DNA of 64,000 nt from an uncultured Opitutales bacterium (GCA_900547395.1 URGP01000011.1:1-64000), one strand, 5' to 3'. Shown: positions 8,526 through 18,034, counted from the first letter of the stretch. Translations and numbers: made by a program. The notes: generated from the sequence alone by a model not told the origin.

Positions 8526-9695
8526 ATGAAGAGAAAAATAGTTTTATTGGGTGCAACAGGCTCGATTGGCGACAGCACTTTGAAAGTGCTCCGCGCAAAT
8601 CCCGACAGGCTTGAGCTTGTGGGCATAGCCGCAAACAGAAATTGGAAAAAGCTTGCGGACATTGCAAGAGAATTCAACGTAAAGCACGTTGCCATTTCCG
8701 ACGAAGCCGCGTTTGAGGAAGGTAAAGACGCGTTTGACGGCGCAACTCTTTACAGGGGCGCGGAGGGTCTTAAAGAAATTTCAACGATGGACGGCTTTGA
8801 CACTCTTGTTGCGGCAGTCGTTGGAACGGACGCCTTAATCCCCACTCTTTCCGCCATAAAATGCAAGAAAGACATTGCCCTTGCAAACAAGGAAATCTTG
8901 GTTATGTCGGGCAAATTCATGATGGCGGAAGCGAAGCGCATGGGCGTGAAAATGCTGCCTCTTGACAGCGAGCACAATGCTGTTTTCCAGTGCATTCAGG
9001 GCGAGAGAAAAGAGGATATCGCAAACCTCATAATAACGGCGTCCGGCGGAATGTTCCGCGACTATACTTTTGAGCAAATGCAAAAAATTCGCCCGGAAGA
9101 CGCGATGAAGCACCCCAACTGGAATATGGGCGTAAAGGTTACGATAGACTCTTCCACCCTCGCAAACAAGGGGCTTGAAGTGATTGAGGCAAAGTGGCTG
9201 TTTGACGTAAGCCCCGAGCAGATTGAAGTTGTCGTGCACCGCCAGAGCATAGTCCATTCGATGGTTCGCTTTAAGGACGGGTCGATATTGGCGCATCTTG
9301 CGCCGCCTTCAATGACATTCCCCATAGAACACAGCCTGCTTGTGCCGGAAAGGGGAAATCCGATTTTGCCGTCCGTGGATTTTACCAAATGCCTAAGCCT
9401 CGACTTTGCGCCGCCCGACACAACGCGCTTCCCGTGCTTAAAGCATGCCTTTGACGCCCTGAAAACGGGCGGCACGGCAACCGCCATATTCAACGCTTCA
9501 AACGAAGTCGCGGTCGCAAACTTCATAAAGGGGAAGATTTCATGGCTTGATATTCCCAAGGTTGTCGGTTCCGCGCTTGAAAAGATAGACTCAAAAGACG
9601 TAAATTCCATTGAAGAGCTTTTGGAGCGCGACGCATTAGCGAGGGCAAAGTCGGAAGAAATAGCAAGAGAGCTTGGAAGGCGTTGCAATGCCTGA
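8526..9695 (+). CDS. dxr: 1-deoxy-D-xylulose 5-phosphate reductoisomerase
   Basis: A 389-residue MEP-pathway enzyme converting DXP to 2-C-methyl-D-erythritol 4-phosphate with NADPH. The dinucleotide fold starts with LLGATGSIGDSTLKVL. The middle domain shows ALANKEILVMSG and LPLDSEHNAVFQC (metal and substrate binding), and SSTLANKGLEVIEAKWLF follows. The length is normal. It shares eight bases with the following rseP gene. With ispG at the end of the same operon it shows that isoprenoids come from the MEP route rather than mevalonate. Confidence 0.96.
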   Translation: MKRKIVLLGATGSIGDSTLKVLRANPDRLELVGIAANRNWKKLADIAREFNVKHVAISDEAAFEEGKDAFDGATLYRGAEGLKEISTMDGFDTLVAAVVGTDALIPTLSAIKCKKDIALANKEILVMSGKFMMAEAKRMGVKMLPLDSEHNAVFQCIQGERKEDIANLIITASGGMFRDYTFEQMQKIRPEDAMKHPNWNMGVKVTIDSSTLANKGLEVIEAKWLFDVSPEQIEVVVHRQSIVHSMVRFKDGSILAHLAPPSMTFPIEHSLLVPERGNPILPSVDFTKCLSLDFAPPDTTRFPCLKHAFDALKTGGTATAIFNASNEVAVANFIKGKISWLDIPKVVGSALEKIDSKDVNSIEELLERDALARAKSEEIARELGRRCNA

Positions 9696-11505
9696 TTTTT
9701 CCTCGATTTTTGAAAGCGCGTTCGGCATCGCCGTAATGGTTGTGTTTTTCGGCGGCTCTATTTTTGTGCATGAACTCGGACATTTTCTTGCGGCGAAATG
9801 GAGGGGCTTGAAAGTTTTGAAATTTTCGATAGGTTTCGGACCCAAAATTTGCGCTTGGAAGGGAAAGGACGGCTGCGAATACCGAATATCCCTTTTGCCG
9901 TTCGGCGGGTATGTCGCGCTTCCGCAGCTTGCCGACATGGGCAGGCTTGAAGGCGGCGGCGAAAAAGGCGCGGACGGAATGAGCGAAGAAGAGCGGCTTG
10001 CAAGAACTCTTCCTGAAATTTCTTATTTCGACAAAATGGCAGTTTCTGCGGCGGGCGCATTTTTCAATTTGCTGTTTGCGCTGGTTCTGGCTGCAATTAT
10101 TTGGATTGTCGGCATTCCCGCTTCCGTATCTTTAAATTCGACCCAAGTCGGCTTTGTCCCCGAAGAAATTGTTTCAGATAACGAAACTTTGAAAAGCCCC
10201 GCGTATTTGGCGGGCATTCGCGAGGGTGACAAAATTTTGGAAGTCGATTCCGTAAAGCCCGAAAATTTTTCAAACATAGCCGAACTTGTCGCAATGGGAA
10301 CGGGCAGGTCGGAAGACGGCAAACCTGAGGTTAATCTTAAAATAGAGCGCGGCTCAGAGGTGTTCAGCGTCAAACTAAACCCCGTCCTTGTAAAGACCAA
10401 TTCAAAAACGGGCGATGAAATACGAATGATTGGCATTTACCCTGTAACTTCAATGAAAGTTGCGGCAGTTATGAAAGGTTCTCCTGCGGAAAAAGCGGGC
10501 ATTCTGGCGGGAGACGTCGTAAGCAAGGTTGCGGGCGTAAAAGTTTACTCGAACAGCCATGTAGGCGCGCTTTTAAGGAAGTCGGAAAAGGAAGTGCCTG
10601 TTGAAGTTTCAAGAGGCGGTGAAATTAAAAATTTGAAAATCGCGCCAAAGAAAGTTTTTATCACAAAACCGCTATGCAGTTTGTTTGCATCAGGCGGGAA
10701 AAAGGCGGTTGACTTTTTGTCGCTTTCTTCTGACAAGTCAAAAAATTTGGACGCTTACGCAAGCGGCTCCATCGCGGTTTTTTGGGTGAACAGAAACCTT
10801 GATTTTTTGGAAAACGCGAAGCCGGGCGACATCCTCTTGCAGTTTAACGGCGCGGAAATTCAAAACTTGTCGGTTTTGCGCGAGCGCATAAGCGCGTCTT
10901 CAAACGTCTATTCAAAAATGCTTCTTTCAAACCCAGACGGTTCGAACATGCGTGAAATAACCCTGCCTCCCGTAATTTCTTCAGAAATCGAACCTGCGGG
11001 CTACAAAATGCTTATGGGCTACGAGATAAAAGAGGAGCGCGCGGTTTTGCATCCGAACATCGCCGAGCAGTTCAAGGAAAACATTGTGCGCACTTGGGGC
11101 GCGTTAAAGAGCCTTGCAAGCCCTTCGAGCGACATAGGCTTAAAGCACCTTTCTGGTCCCGTGGGCATAGGCAGGGTCATGTACAAGTTTTCGCTTATAG
11201 ACATGATGCTTGTGCTTTCATTCGCAGTTTTGGTAAACATAAATCTGGCGATATTAAATCTTCTTCCCATTCCCGTTTTGGACGGCGGGCATATGCTGTT
11301 TGCAACCATTGCAAAGCTTATGCGCAGAAAAATCCCCGAAGGGATAGTGGCGGGCTTGCAGGGCATATTCATGCTTATATTCGTTTTTTTAATGTTTTAT
11401 GTTTTCTACTTTGACATAATGCGCTGGAGCGGCGACAATTCCGAAGAAGCGTTGGAAAGCCTATACCGCGCATATTATGTAAACGATGTAAATTTTAAAG
11501 AATAA
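9688..11505 (+). CDS. rseP: RseP-type site-2 intramembrane zinc metalloprotease, with extra PDZ-like region
   Basis: A 605-residue intramembrane protease. The active-site HELGH (H28, E29, H32) lies in the first helix, and the second conserved motif LNLLPIPVLDGGHML is in the C-terminal membrane part. Family members cleave anti-sigma factors or leftover signal peptides. Between the membrane regions I see two clear PDZ domains (around residues 165-255 and 260-335) and a third PDZ-like stretch (around PGDILLQFNGAEI), making it about 150 residues longer than E. coli RseP. The ATG at 9688, overlapping dxr by eight bases, is preferred to a TTG at 9673. Confidence 0.92.
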   Translation: MPDFSSIFESAFGIAVMVVFFGGSIFVHELGHFLAAKWRGLKVLKFSIGFGPKICAWKGKDGCEYRISLLPFGGYVALPQLADMGRLEGGGEKGADGMSEEERLARTLPEISYFDKMAVSAAGAFFNLLFALVLAAIIWIVGIPASVSLNSTQVGFVPEEIVSDNETLKSPAYLAGIREGDKILEVDSVKPENFSNIAELVAMGTGRSEDGKPEVNLKIERGSEVFSVKLNPVLVKTNSKTGDEIRMIGIYPVTSMKVAAVMKGSPAEKAGILAGDVVSKVAGVKVYSNSHVGALLRKSEKEVPVEVSRGGEIKNLKIAPKKVFITKPLCSLFASGGKKAVDFLSLSSDKSKNLDAYASGSIAVFWVNRNLDFLENAKPGDILLQFNGAEIQNLSVLRERISASSNVYSKMLLSNPDGSNMREITLPPVISSEIEPAGYKMLMGYEIKEERAVLHPNIAEQFKENIVRTWGALKSLASPSSDIGLKHLSGPVGIGRVMYKFSLIDMMLVLSFAVLVNINLAILNLLPIPVLDGGHMLFATIAKLMRRKIPEGIVAGLQGIFMLIFVFLMFYVFYFDIMRWSGDNSEEALESLYRAYYVNDVNFKE

Positions 11506-11512
11506 CAAAATT

Positions 11513-13327
11513 ATGGAAAATTATTGCACATCCAGATTTAACTGCGTCAGGTTTCAGACGCGCGAGGTTATGGTTGGCGGCGTCGGCATCGGCGGCGGCA
11601 ATCCCATACGCATACAGTCGATGACGAACACCAAAACCATTGATGTCGCCTCTTCCGTAAAACAATGCATTCAGCTTGCCGAGGCGGGCTGCGAAATAAT
11701 AAGGCTGACCGCGCAAAATTTGGAGGCGGCAAAAGCCCTCAAATTCATATCAAAGGAATTTAAGGCGGCGGGTTTTCAAAATCCACTTGTTGCGGACATA
11801 CATTTTCTCCCCGCAACCGCAATGGAAGCAGTTGAGCATGTCGAAAAAATCCGCGTAAATCCGGGCAATTTCAGCGACAAAAAGCTTTCGGGGCATGTGG
11901 AATATACGGATTCGCAGTACGCCGAAGAGCTTGAAAAAGTTCGCGACAAGTTCGCTCCCCTTGTCAAAAGGTGCAAGGAGCTTGGCAGAGCAATGCGCAT
12001 CGGCACAAACCACGGCTCCCTGTCCGACCGCATAATAAGCCGCTATGGCGACACTTCTTTGGGAATGGTTGAAGCCGCCTTTGAATTTGCGCGCATTTGC
12101 AGGGACATGGATTTTAACGACTTCGTATTCTCCTTCAAGGCGAGCAATACGCGCATAATGACGGAAACTTACCGCCTCGCCGTCAAGATGATGAAAGAGG
12201 AGGGCTTTGCAAATCCCCTGCATCTTGGGGTGACCGAGGCGGGATTTGGCGAAGACGCCCGCATAAAAAGCGCAATCGGAATTGGCGGGCTTTTGTTCGA
12301 CGGCATTGGCGATACCATAAGAGTTTCGCTTACGGAAGATCCCGTTGAGGAAGTTCCCGTCGCGATAGAGTTTGCGCGCCTGATAGACAAGGTTCGCGCG
12401 CAAAAGGCAGTCGCCCAGATTGACGAAGACTTGGATTTTTATTCCTACAACCGTCGCAAGTGCGATGAAGTCGAAATTAACGGCATTAAAGTCGGAGCTG
12501 ACAGCGTGCCGTCAGTCGCGGTGTTTGGCGGTGAAGATGAGCATGCGGAATTTTCTTTCGACGGCTCGAACAAGTGTGGCGATTTTTACTTTGCGAAGTG
12601 CCAAGAGCCTTGCGACTTGGAAGACGCGTTAAAGCATGCCAAGGTCGTTGCGGCGGAAATTGAAGCCGACAAACTCATAGATTTTTCGGGCATCATAAGA
12701 AATGCTCCGAGAGGCTCTGTGGTGCTTGTTCCCTCCGCTCCGACAGGCGGAAGGCATTCGGTGGGCGAAGCGAGAATGCTTGTAGCGAAAGCAAAAAAAT
12801 TGCATTTGGATTGCCCCGTCATGCTTAAATTCGACGATTCAAAAAGCTTGATGCCCAATGCCGACGAATCTTCAAAACTTACGGAGGCGTCCATTTATTT
12901 GGGTTCGCTTTTTACCGATGGCATTGGCGACATTGCATCTTTGGAAATTTCAAAATCTCCGAAGCGCAACGCCGAGCTTGCCCTTGCCATATTGCAGGGG
13001 GCGCGTGCAAGAAAAAGCAAGGCGGAGTACATCGCCTGCCCGAGTTGCGGCAGAACCCTTTACGACATTCAGGAAACCGCCGCGAAAATCAAGGCGAGGA
13101 CATCGCACCTTAAAGGTCTCACAATCGGTATAATGGGCTGCATCGTGAACGGCCCCGGCGAAATGAGCGACGCCGACTTCGGCTATGTCGGAGGCGCGCC
13201 CGGGAAAATCAATCTATACAAAAACAAGCAGTGTGTTGAAATCAACATCCCTCAGGAAGAGGCAATCGAGCATTTGATTAACCTCATAAAGGCTTCGGGG
13301 CGATGGGTTGAACCCGACGAAAAATAA
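11513..13327 (+). CDS. ispG: 4-hydroxy-3-methylbut-2-en-1-yl diphosphate synthase, long form
   Basis: A 604-residue MEP-pathway iron-sulphur enzyme (GcpE) that converts MEcPP to HMBPP. The N-terminal TIM barrel carries IQSMTNTKT and ADIHF. The C-terminal cluster domain has the [4Fe-4S] ligands CPSC (C509, C512) and GCIVNGPGE (C543, E550). The roughly 230 residues between them are the inserted middle domain found in plants, Chlamydiae and Bacteroidetes, so this is the long form rather than the 370-residue E. coli type. It is the last gene of the operon, seven bases after rseP, and is followed by a strong bidirectional terminator. Confidence 0.95.
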   Translation: MENYCTSRFNCVRFQTREVMVGGVGIGGGNPIRIQSMTNTKTIDVASSVKQCIQLAEAGCEIIRLTAQNLEAAKALKFISKEFKAAGFQNPLVADIHFLPATAMEAVEHVEKIRVNPGNFSDKKLSGHVEYTDSQYAEELEKVRDKFAPLVKRCKELGRAMRIGTNHGSLSDRIISRYGDTSLGMVEAAFEFARICRDMDFNDFVFSFKASNTRIMTETYRLAVKMMKEEGFANPLHLGVTEAGFGEDARIKSAIGIGGLLFDGIGDTIRVSLTEDPVEEVPVAIEFARLIDKVRAQKAVAQIDEDLDFYSYNRRKCDEVEINGIKVGADSVPSVAVFGGEDEHAEFSFDGSNKCGDFYFAKCQEPCDLEDALKHAKVVAAEIEADKLIDFSGIIRNAPRGSVVLVPSAPTGGRHSVGEARMLVAKAKKLHLDCPVMLKFDDSKSLMPNADESSKLTEASIYLGSLFTDGIGDIASLEISKSPKRNAELALAILQGARARKSKAEYIACPSCGRTLYDIQETAAKIKARTSHLKGLTIGIMGCIVNGPGEMSDADFGYVGGAPGKINLYKNKQCVEINIPQEEAIEHLINLIKASGRWVEPDEK

Positions 13328-13351
13328 GATTTTGCGAGGATTTTTTTTGAC

Positions 13352-13375
13352 AAGCCGAACTTAAATGTTCGGCTT
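13352..13375. terminator. Bidirectional intrinsic terminator between ispG and ppk1
   Basis: A nine-base perfect stem (AAGCCGAAC at 13352-13360 and its complement at 13367-13375) surrounds a six-base loop. A T-run lies on the left (T8 at 13341) and T-rich sequence on the right. It serves the convergent ispG and ppk1 genes; the ppk1 stop codon lies in the loop. Confidence 0.8.
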
Positions 13376-15454
13376 TTCTTTTTGCATGAAAAATTCCTGC
13401 GCCGAAAATTGAGGGGCGGATTTCATTTTCGCGTCCTTGTAGTAAGCTCCGTTTTGGTGCAGGTAGTCCGAATACATATTGTCTTTCAAGAGGCTTCCCA
13501 AAATTTCTTCAATTACGCGATCTTTTATGGCGGGATTTTCTATCGGAAATATGCACTCGATTCTTCTAAACATATTGCGCGGCATAAGGTCTCCCGACCC
13601 CGCAAAAAGGAGTGGGTTTCCGCCGTTTTCAAAATAGTAAATTCGGCTGTGTTCAAGATAAATGCCGACGATGCTCTTTACCGTTATGTTTTCGCTAAGC
13701 CCCTTAACCTGCGGAACAAGCCCGCAAATTCCGCGCACGATGAGGTCTGTTTTGACTCCCGCCTGCGAGGCTTCGTAGAGTGCGTCGATTGCGCTTTGCT
13801 CTATCAGCGCATTCGTCTTTGCGATAATTCTCGCGGGCTTTCCGTCTTTTGCGTTTTTGATTTCGTTTTTTACAAGCTCCAAAAATTTTGAATGGAAGTT
13901 GAAGGGTGCGACAATCAGTTTTTTAAATTGCGGATTTGCGACTTTGCCCGTCAGAGTGTTGAATACTTGCGCGACTTCTTCGCACAAGGATTTGTCGGCG
14001 GTAAAATACGACAAGTCGGTGTAAGCCTTTGCGGTTTTCGAGTTGTAGTTGCCAGTTCCGATATGCGCGTAAAGGCGCATTCCGTCGTTTTCTTTTCGGA
14101 CGATAAGGCAGATTTTGCAGTGCGTTTTCAGCCCCACTATGCCGTACACGACGTGCACGCCCATTTCTTCAAGCTCCCTTGCCCACCTTATGTTTTTTTC
14201 TTCGTCCCCGCGCGCTTTAAGCTCCACGAGCACTGTTACCTGCTTGCCTTTCATTGCCGCGTCTTTAAGCGAATTTAAAATGCGCGAATCGCTGTTTGTG
14301 CGGTAGAGGGTAAGCTTTATCGCGAAGACGTTTTCGTCGTTTGCGGCGCGCGCTATGAATTCTTCGACGGGGCGGAAGCTTTCGTATGGATGGTGCAAAA
14401 GCCTGTCGCCTTCTTTTAAGGCATCAAATATCGCGTTCGGGTCTTTAAATTCGGGAGGCAGGGCGGGCTTGTAGGACGGGAATTTCAAGTCGGGCCTGCT
14501 TATCAAATCGTAGGCGGAAGCGAGCCTTATCATATTTATGGGCGTCTTTGAAATTTTATATACGTCGTCGATTTCCAAGTCGAGCGCGCCGAGGAGAAGC
14601 TTCAAGTTGTTTTCTGAAATTGAGTCTTCGACTTCGAGCCTTACCGCCGCGCCTTTCTTTTGCCTATGCAATTCGTTTTCGATTGTCTTTAAAAGATTTT
14701 CGGTTTCTTCCTCGTCGATATAGAGGTCTGAATTGCGCGTTAGCCTGAAAAGCGCGCGGTTTCTGATTTTATATCCGGGGAAGAGCTTTTCCGAAAAGTG
14801 TTTTACAAGGTCGCTTAAAAACACGAGGCGGTATTCGTTTTCATCTTCTGTGGGAATTCTGACTACTCTCGATAAAATCTGGGGGGTGTGCACTATCGCG
14901 GTTTCAGCGGGGGCGCGCTTTATCTGCGCGTTTGCCACGGTAAGCATGACGTAGGTCCCCTTGTTTTTCAAAAACGGGAAAGGATGCGCGGGGTCAACCG
15001 CCATCGGGGTTAGCGCGGGATACACGTTTGCGTCGAAATATTTTTCAAGCCACATCTTCTCCTGACGCGAGCATTTCGACATCGGCAGAATGAATATCTT
15101 TTCTTTTTGCAGAAGCGGCTGGATTTCATCGTAAAAAATCCTGTATTTGTCGGCGGACATCGTTTGCGTCTGGATGTGTATTCTGCGCAAAAGCTCTCTC
15201 GGACCGAGTCCGTCGAAATCCGCCGTCATCACGCCCGATTCTATCTGCTGGATAAGCCCCGCTACGCGTATTTCAAAAAACTCGTCGAGGTTCGAGCTTA
15301 CTATCGACAAAAACCTCAGCCTTTCGAGCAGCGGAAAGTTCGGATTTGAGCATAGGTTCAGCACTCTCCTGTTGAATGCAAGCCAGCTTAGTTCCCTGTT
15401 TATATACGGGTATTTCGTTTGCGCGCCTGCGGACGTGTTTTGTTTTTGCTGCAT
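13361..15454 (-). CDS. ppk1: Polyphosphate kinase 1
   Basis: A 697-residue PPK1, which reversibly transfers the ATP gamma-phosphate onto polyphosphate. The N-terminal domain begins with YINRELSWLAFNRRVL. The catalytic domains include RFPSY-type ATP contacts, and the autophosphorylated histidine is in RLYAHIGTGNYNSKTA (H464). VELKARGDEEKNIRWARELE is the canonical PPK segment. Length and order are normal. It is transcribed alone toward ispG. The window also encodes a polyphosphate glucokinase (27977-28738), a likely consumer of the polymer made here. Confidence 0.96.
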   Translation of the reverse strand: MQQKQNTSAGAQTKYPYINRELSWLAFNRRVLNLCSNPNFPLLERLRFLSIVSSNLDEFFEIRVAGLIQQIESGVMTADFDGLGPRELLRRIHIQTQTMSADKYRIFYDEIQPLLQKEKIFILPMSKCSRQEKMWLEKYFDANVYPALTPMAVDPAHPFPFLKNKGTYVMLTVANAQIKRAPAETAIVHTPQILSRVVRIPTEDENEYRLVFLSDLVKHFSEKLFPGYKIRNRALFRLTRNSDLYIDEEETENLLKTIENELHRQKKGAAVRLEVEDSISENNLKLLLGALDLEIDDVYKISKTPINMIRLASAYDLISRPDLKFPSYKPALPPEFKDPNAIFDALKEGDRLLHHPYESFRPVEEFIARAANDENVFAIKLTLYRTNSDSRILNSLKDAAMKGKQVTVLVELKARGDEEKNIRWARELEEMGVHVVYGIVGLKTHCKICLIVRKENDGMRLYAHIGTGNYNSKTAKAYTDLSYFTADKSLCEEVAQVFNTLTGKVANPQFKKLIVAPFNFHSKFLELVKNEIKNAKDGKPARIIAKTNALIEQSAIDALYEASQAGVKTDLIVRGICGLVPQVKGLSENITVKSIVGIYLEHSRIYYFENGGNPLLFAGSGDLMPRNMFRRIECIFPIENPAIKDRVIEEILGSLLKDNMYSDYLHQNGAYYKDAKMKSAPQFSAQEFFMQKEKPNI

Positions 15455-15503
15455 CTTGTCTTTGTGTGTTGGCGGGTTAAAAAATGAAAGCTATATTTTA
15501 AAA

Positions 15504-15531
15504 ATTATCGGATTTCTTTTGGCAAAAACAA
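15504..15531 (-). promoter_or_regulatory. Candidate sigma-70 promoter for ppk1
   Basis: On the reverse strand a TTGTTT (-35) at 15531-15526 and a GATAAT (-10, five of six) at 15509-15504 are 16 bases apart, about 50 bases upstream of the ppk1 start codon. This is a consensus match only. Confidence 0.3.
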
Positions 15532-15557
15532 GCATTTTTCCCCTGCGATTAAAATAC

Positions 15558-15586
15558 TTGCCATTTCCTGACGCCAAATTCATTAT
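15558..15586 (+). promoter_or_regulatory. Candidate sigma-70 promoter for the inositol-phosphatase/nadC pair
   Basis: TTGCCA (five of six to TTGACA) at 15558-15563 and CATTAT at 15581-15586 are separated by 17 bases. The predicted transcript would begin only a few bases before the ATG at 15598, giving a nearly leaderless message, consistent with the lack of a ribosome-binding site there. Confidence 0.4.
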
Positions 15587-15597
15587 TTCAAAACATT

Positions 15598-16356
15598 ATG
15601 GATAATTTTAAAATGTTGAAATTCGCGGAAGACGCCGCGTTGAAGGCGGGCGTACGCCTGTCGAAAATTGTCGAAAGGCGCGTGAATAGCGACGCTGCAA
15701 ACGACGTAAAGCTTCAAGAGGACGTCGAAAGCGAGATTTTCATCCGCGGCATTTTAAAGGATACGGGCATTGAAGTCGTTGGCGAAGAAAAAGGCGGGGA
15801 CGCAACTTTGATTTCCCGAACGGAGCCTTATTGGGTGGTTGACCCGATTGACGGCACTTTCAACTTTTTGCGCGGCATTCCGAGCGTGTGCGTAAGCATC
15901 GGGCTTATGTGCGGAATGCAGCCTGTCGTGGGGGCGGTTTACGATTTCACGCGCAATGAGCTTTTCAGCGGCGGAAGGGAGTTCGGGCTGTTCTTAAACG
16001 GCGTGAAAGTCGAGCCAAAATGGGCGAAGACAATGGAGCAGGCTGTCGTTATGACGGGTTTTCCGAGCATCACGGATTATTCTGATGAAAATATGCGCCT
16101 TTTCGTAAAGAGAATGCAGGCGTTTAAAAAAGTCAGAATGTGCGGAAGTGCGGCGATAGCATGCTCTTGGGTTGCGTCGGGCAGGGCAGATTGCTACGAC
16201 GAGCGCGGCATAAACCTTTGGGACATCGCCGCAGGGCTTTCCTTGATAGAAGGCGCGGGCGGAGTTTGGAAATGCGAAAGCGCGGGAATAGAAGGGCGTC
16301 CGCTTACGTTTAATTTGCAGATGGCGTGCCGTGAAGAATTTTACATAAAAGATTAG
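15598..16356 (+). CDS. Inositol monophosphatase family protein
   Basis: A 252-residue lithium-sensitive phosphatase-fold protein. The metal-binding motifs are present: GEE near residues 62-64, DPIDGT at 82-87 and WDIAAG with D209. Members dephosphorylate inositol phosphate, histidinol phosphate, PAP/FBP or related substrates, and the sequence alone does not decide which. Archaeal-type and SuhB-type enzymes are both possible. It is followed by nadC after two bases, so the two are surely co-transcribed, which would also be compatible with dephosphorylating a nucleotide-pathway intermediate. Confidence 0.9.
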   Translation: MDNFKMLKFAEDAALKAGVRLSKIVERRVNSDAANDVKLQEDVESEIFIRGILKDTGIEVVGEEKGGDATLISRTEPYWVVDPIDGTFNFLRGIPSVCVSIGLMCGMQPVVGAVYDFTRNELFSGGREFGLFLNGVKVEPKWAKTMEQAVVMTGFPSITDYSDENMRLFVKRMQAFKKVRMCGSAAIACSWVASGRADCYDERGINLWDIAAGLSLIEGAGGVWKCESAGIEGRPLTFNLQMACREEFYIKD

Positions 16357-16358
16357 TT

Positions 16359-17300
16359 ATGAAAAACCGAAAATTTATCGACCACCTTGTGCGCCGCCTC
16401 TCATGGGCGGAGCTTGACGAAAATTATTTGGCTGAAATCGTCCGCCTTGCGAGAGCCGAAGATATTTGCGGCGCAGGGCTTAAAACCGCGCCGAAAGACA
16501 AGCGCGATTTGACTACCGACACTCTCACTCCGAATGTCGGAGGCTCCGCAGTCCTTGCCGCCAGAAAGGATATGACTCTTTGCGGATTGCCGCTGATAAA
16601 AATAATACTGGACGTGTATTCAAAATTTGACGGAGAGGGGGGCTGTTCCGTAAAGCTTCTTGCAAGCGACGGCGAAAAAGTAAAAAAGGGAGAGGCTGTC
16701 GCGGAAATTTCGGGCCCCGCACGGACGATGATTAGGGCTGAGAGGGTAATGCTGAATTTCTTGCAGCACCTTTCGGGAGTCGCCACTTTGACTTCAAAGT
16801 ATGTTGAAGCTCTCGGCGAAAGTTCGTCAAAAATTCTCGACACCCGCAAAACCACCCCGTGTTTCAGAACGCTCGAAAAATATGCGGTTGCATGCGGCGG
16901 GGCGTACACCCACCGCACGGGGCTTTTCGACAGGGTAATGTTAAAGGACAATCATCTCGCTTCTTCCGACGCTGTTTCGGGCGCGCATCTTGCCGAAGCC
17001 GTCCGCAGGGCAAAAGCCATGAACGAAGGCTACGCGGTTGAAGTCGAAGTCGATTCCATTTCTCAGATAGCCCCCGTTTTAGAAGCAGGGGCAGACGTGG
17101 TGATGTTTGACAATTTCTCTTTGGAGGAACTGAAAGAGGGCGTAAAAATTGTCGGCGACAGGGCTTGGACGGAAGCTTCCGGCGGGATTACTCTCGATAC
17201 TATTAAAGAAGTCGGGCAAACGGGCGTTGATTTCATATCTTCGGGCGCGCTCGTCCACCAGTCTGTTTGGATTGACATTGGAATGGATTGGAAAAAATAA
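16359..17300 (+). CDS. nadC: Nicotinate-nucleotide pyrophosphorylase (quinolinate phosphoribosyltransferase)
   Basis: A 313-residue type II phosphoribosyltransferase that makes nicotinate mononucleotide from quinolinate and PRPP, releasing PPi. Recognisable motifs are LDTRKTTPCFRTLEKYAV, GGAYTHRTGLFDRVMLKDNH (substrate and PRPP binding), the EVEVD segment and ASGGI near the C-terminus. It is somewhat longer than the usual 280-300 residues because of an N-terminal extension. nadA and nadB are not in the window. A hairpin terminator follows 20 bases after the stop. Confidence 0.95.
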   Translation: MKNRKFIDHLVRRLSWAELDENYLAEIVRLARAEDICGAGLKTAPKDKRDLTTDTLTPNVGGSAVLAARKDMTLCGLPLIKIILDVYSKFDGEGGCSVKLLASDGEKVKKGEAVAEISGPARTMIRAERVMLNFLQHLSGVATLTSKYVEALGESSSKILDTRKTTPCFRTLEKYAVACGGAYTHRTGLFDRVMLKDNHLASSDAVSGAHLAEAVRRAKAMNEGYAVEVEVDSISQIAPVLEAGADVVMFDNFSLEELKEGVKIVGDRAWTEASGGITLDTIKEVGQTGVDFISSGALVHQSVWIDIGMDWKK

Positions 17301-17320
17301 GCCTTTGAACGGGACAATAA

Positions 17321-17346
17321 AAAAGCATCGTTTTTGCGATGCTTTT
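17321..17346. terminator. Intrinsic terminator after nadC
   Basis: A ten-base perfect stem (AAAAGCATCG at 17321-17330, complement at 17337-17346) with a six-base loop is followed by further T residues. The A-run on the left makes it usable for the convergent reverse-strand gene at 17371 too. Confidence 0.8.
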
Positions 17347-17370
17347 TTTGTAAATCAATCTTTTTTGTTT

Positions 17371-17829
17371 TTAATCTTTTTGCGATTTTATCACTCTCAA
17401 ATCATCATAAACCAAAAGTTCGACATCGTTTTTAAGCTCGATTTTGTAGCCGTATCCTTTGCGCTCAATGCTTTCGATTTTAGCGTCGGGAACTTTTTTA
17501 TTGACGGCTTCTGCGAGTTGTTTGGGAAGCAGGGAAAGCGGCAAGTTGGCGACTTTGCTGTCGATTTCCTTCCAGTTGCCGTTTTTGTCGAATTCGATTT
17601 CAACGCCGTTTTCCAAATCGACATCGTAGGTCGTCTTTTTGAACCAGCCTGTTTCAATTTTGATTTTCGTTATGTTTACGCCTTTAAAGTTGTTGTTTAA
17701 AAACGATATTGCCTCTTGCGGAAGCGCGGAGACATCTGAAGTGTATGTTTCTTTCGCCTCCAATGAGGCAACGCCGAGGGCGATTGCAAGCGAGATTATT
17801 GCGGTTTTTAAGTATTTTACAAATGTCAT
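17371..17829 (-). CDS. Exported PepSY-like protein (DUF2874 type)
   Basis: A 152-residue protein with a signal peptide ending near VASLEA. Its two repeated units each contain a helix followed by a beta-hairpin of the form YDVDLENGVEIEFDKNGNW and YKIELKNDVELLVYDDL. This matches the PepSY-like/DUF2874 family of small periplasmic proteins common in Bacteroidetes and Verrucomicrobia; their role is not established. The start at 17829 is chosen because GAAAGG lies about seven bases upstream. An in-frame ATG at 17856 would place nine residues before the signal sequence. It is monocistronic. Confidence 0.8.
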   Translation of the reverse strand: MTFVKYLKTAIISLAIALGVASLEAKETYTSDVSALPQEAISFLNNNFKGVNITKIKIETGWFKKTTYDVDLENGVEIEFDKNGNWKEIDSKVANLPLSLLPKQLAEAVNKKVPDAKIESIERKGYGYKIELKNDVELLVYDDLRVIKSQKD

Positions 17830-18003
17830 AAATGCCTTTCTTGTTTTTTTTGTCATAATCGGGAAATCTTTGTTTCATATTTATAATCGCCCGAAAAGAG
17901 TCTTTTTTAAGCTCAAAACAGTTAAAAAGTCTATCGCGGAAAATATGTTGATTGGGGAAGTTTTTTCTTGCAATGCGCAAAATCCTGTGGGAATATTCAA
18001 ACC

Positions 18004-18034
18004 TTTATCTTTATCGCAATTAAGCGAAGATAAA
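18004..18034 (+). promoter_or_regulatory. Stem-loop in the rpsA leader
   Basis: TTTATCTT (18004-18011) pairs with AAGATAAA (18027-18034). A second short helix CGC/GCG sits inside, offset by a three-base bulge and closed by an AATTAA loop. A GC-rich foldback (around 18039-18060) follows before the AAGGA site of rpsA. Leader structures that mediate S1 self-control are known in other bacteria; that this one does so is only a suggestion. Confidence 0.3.
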
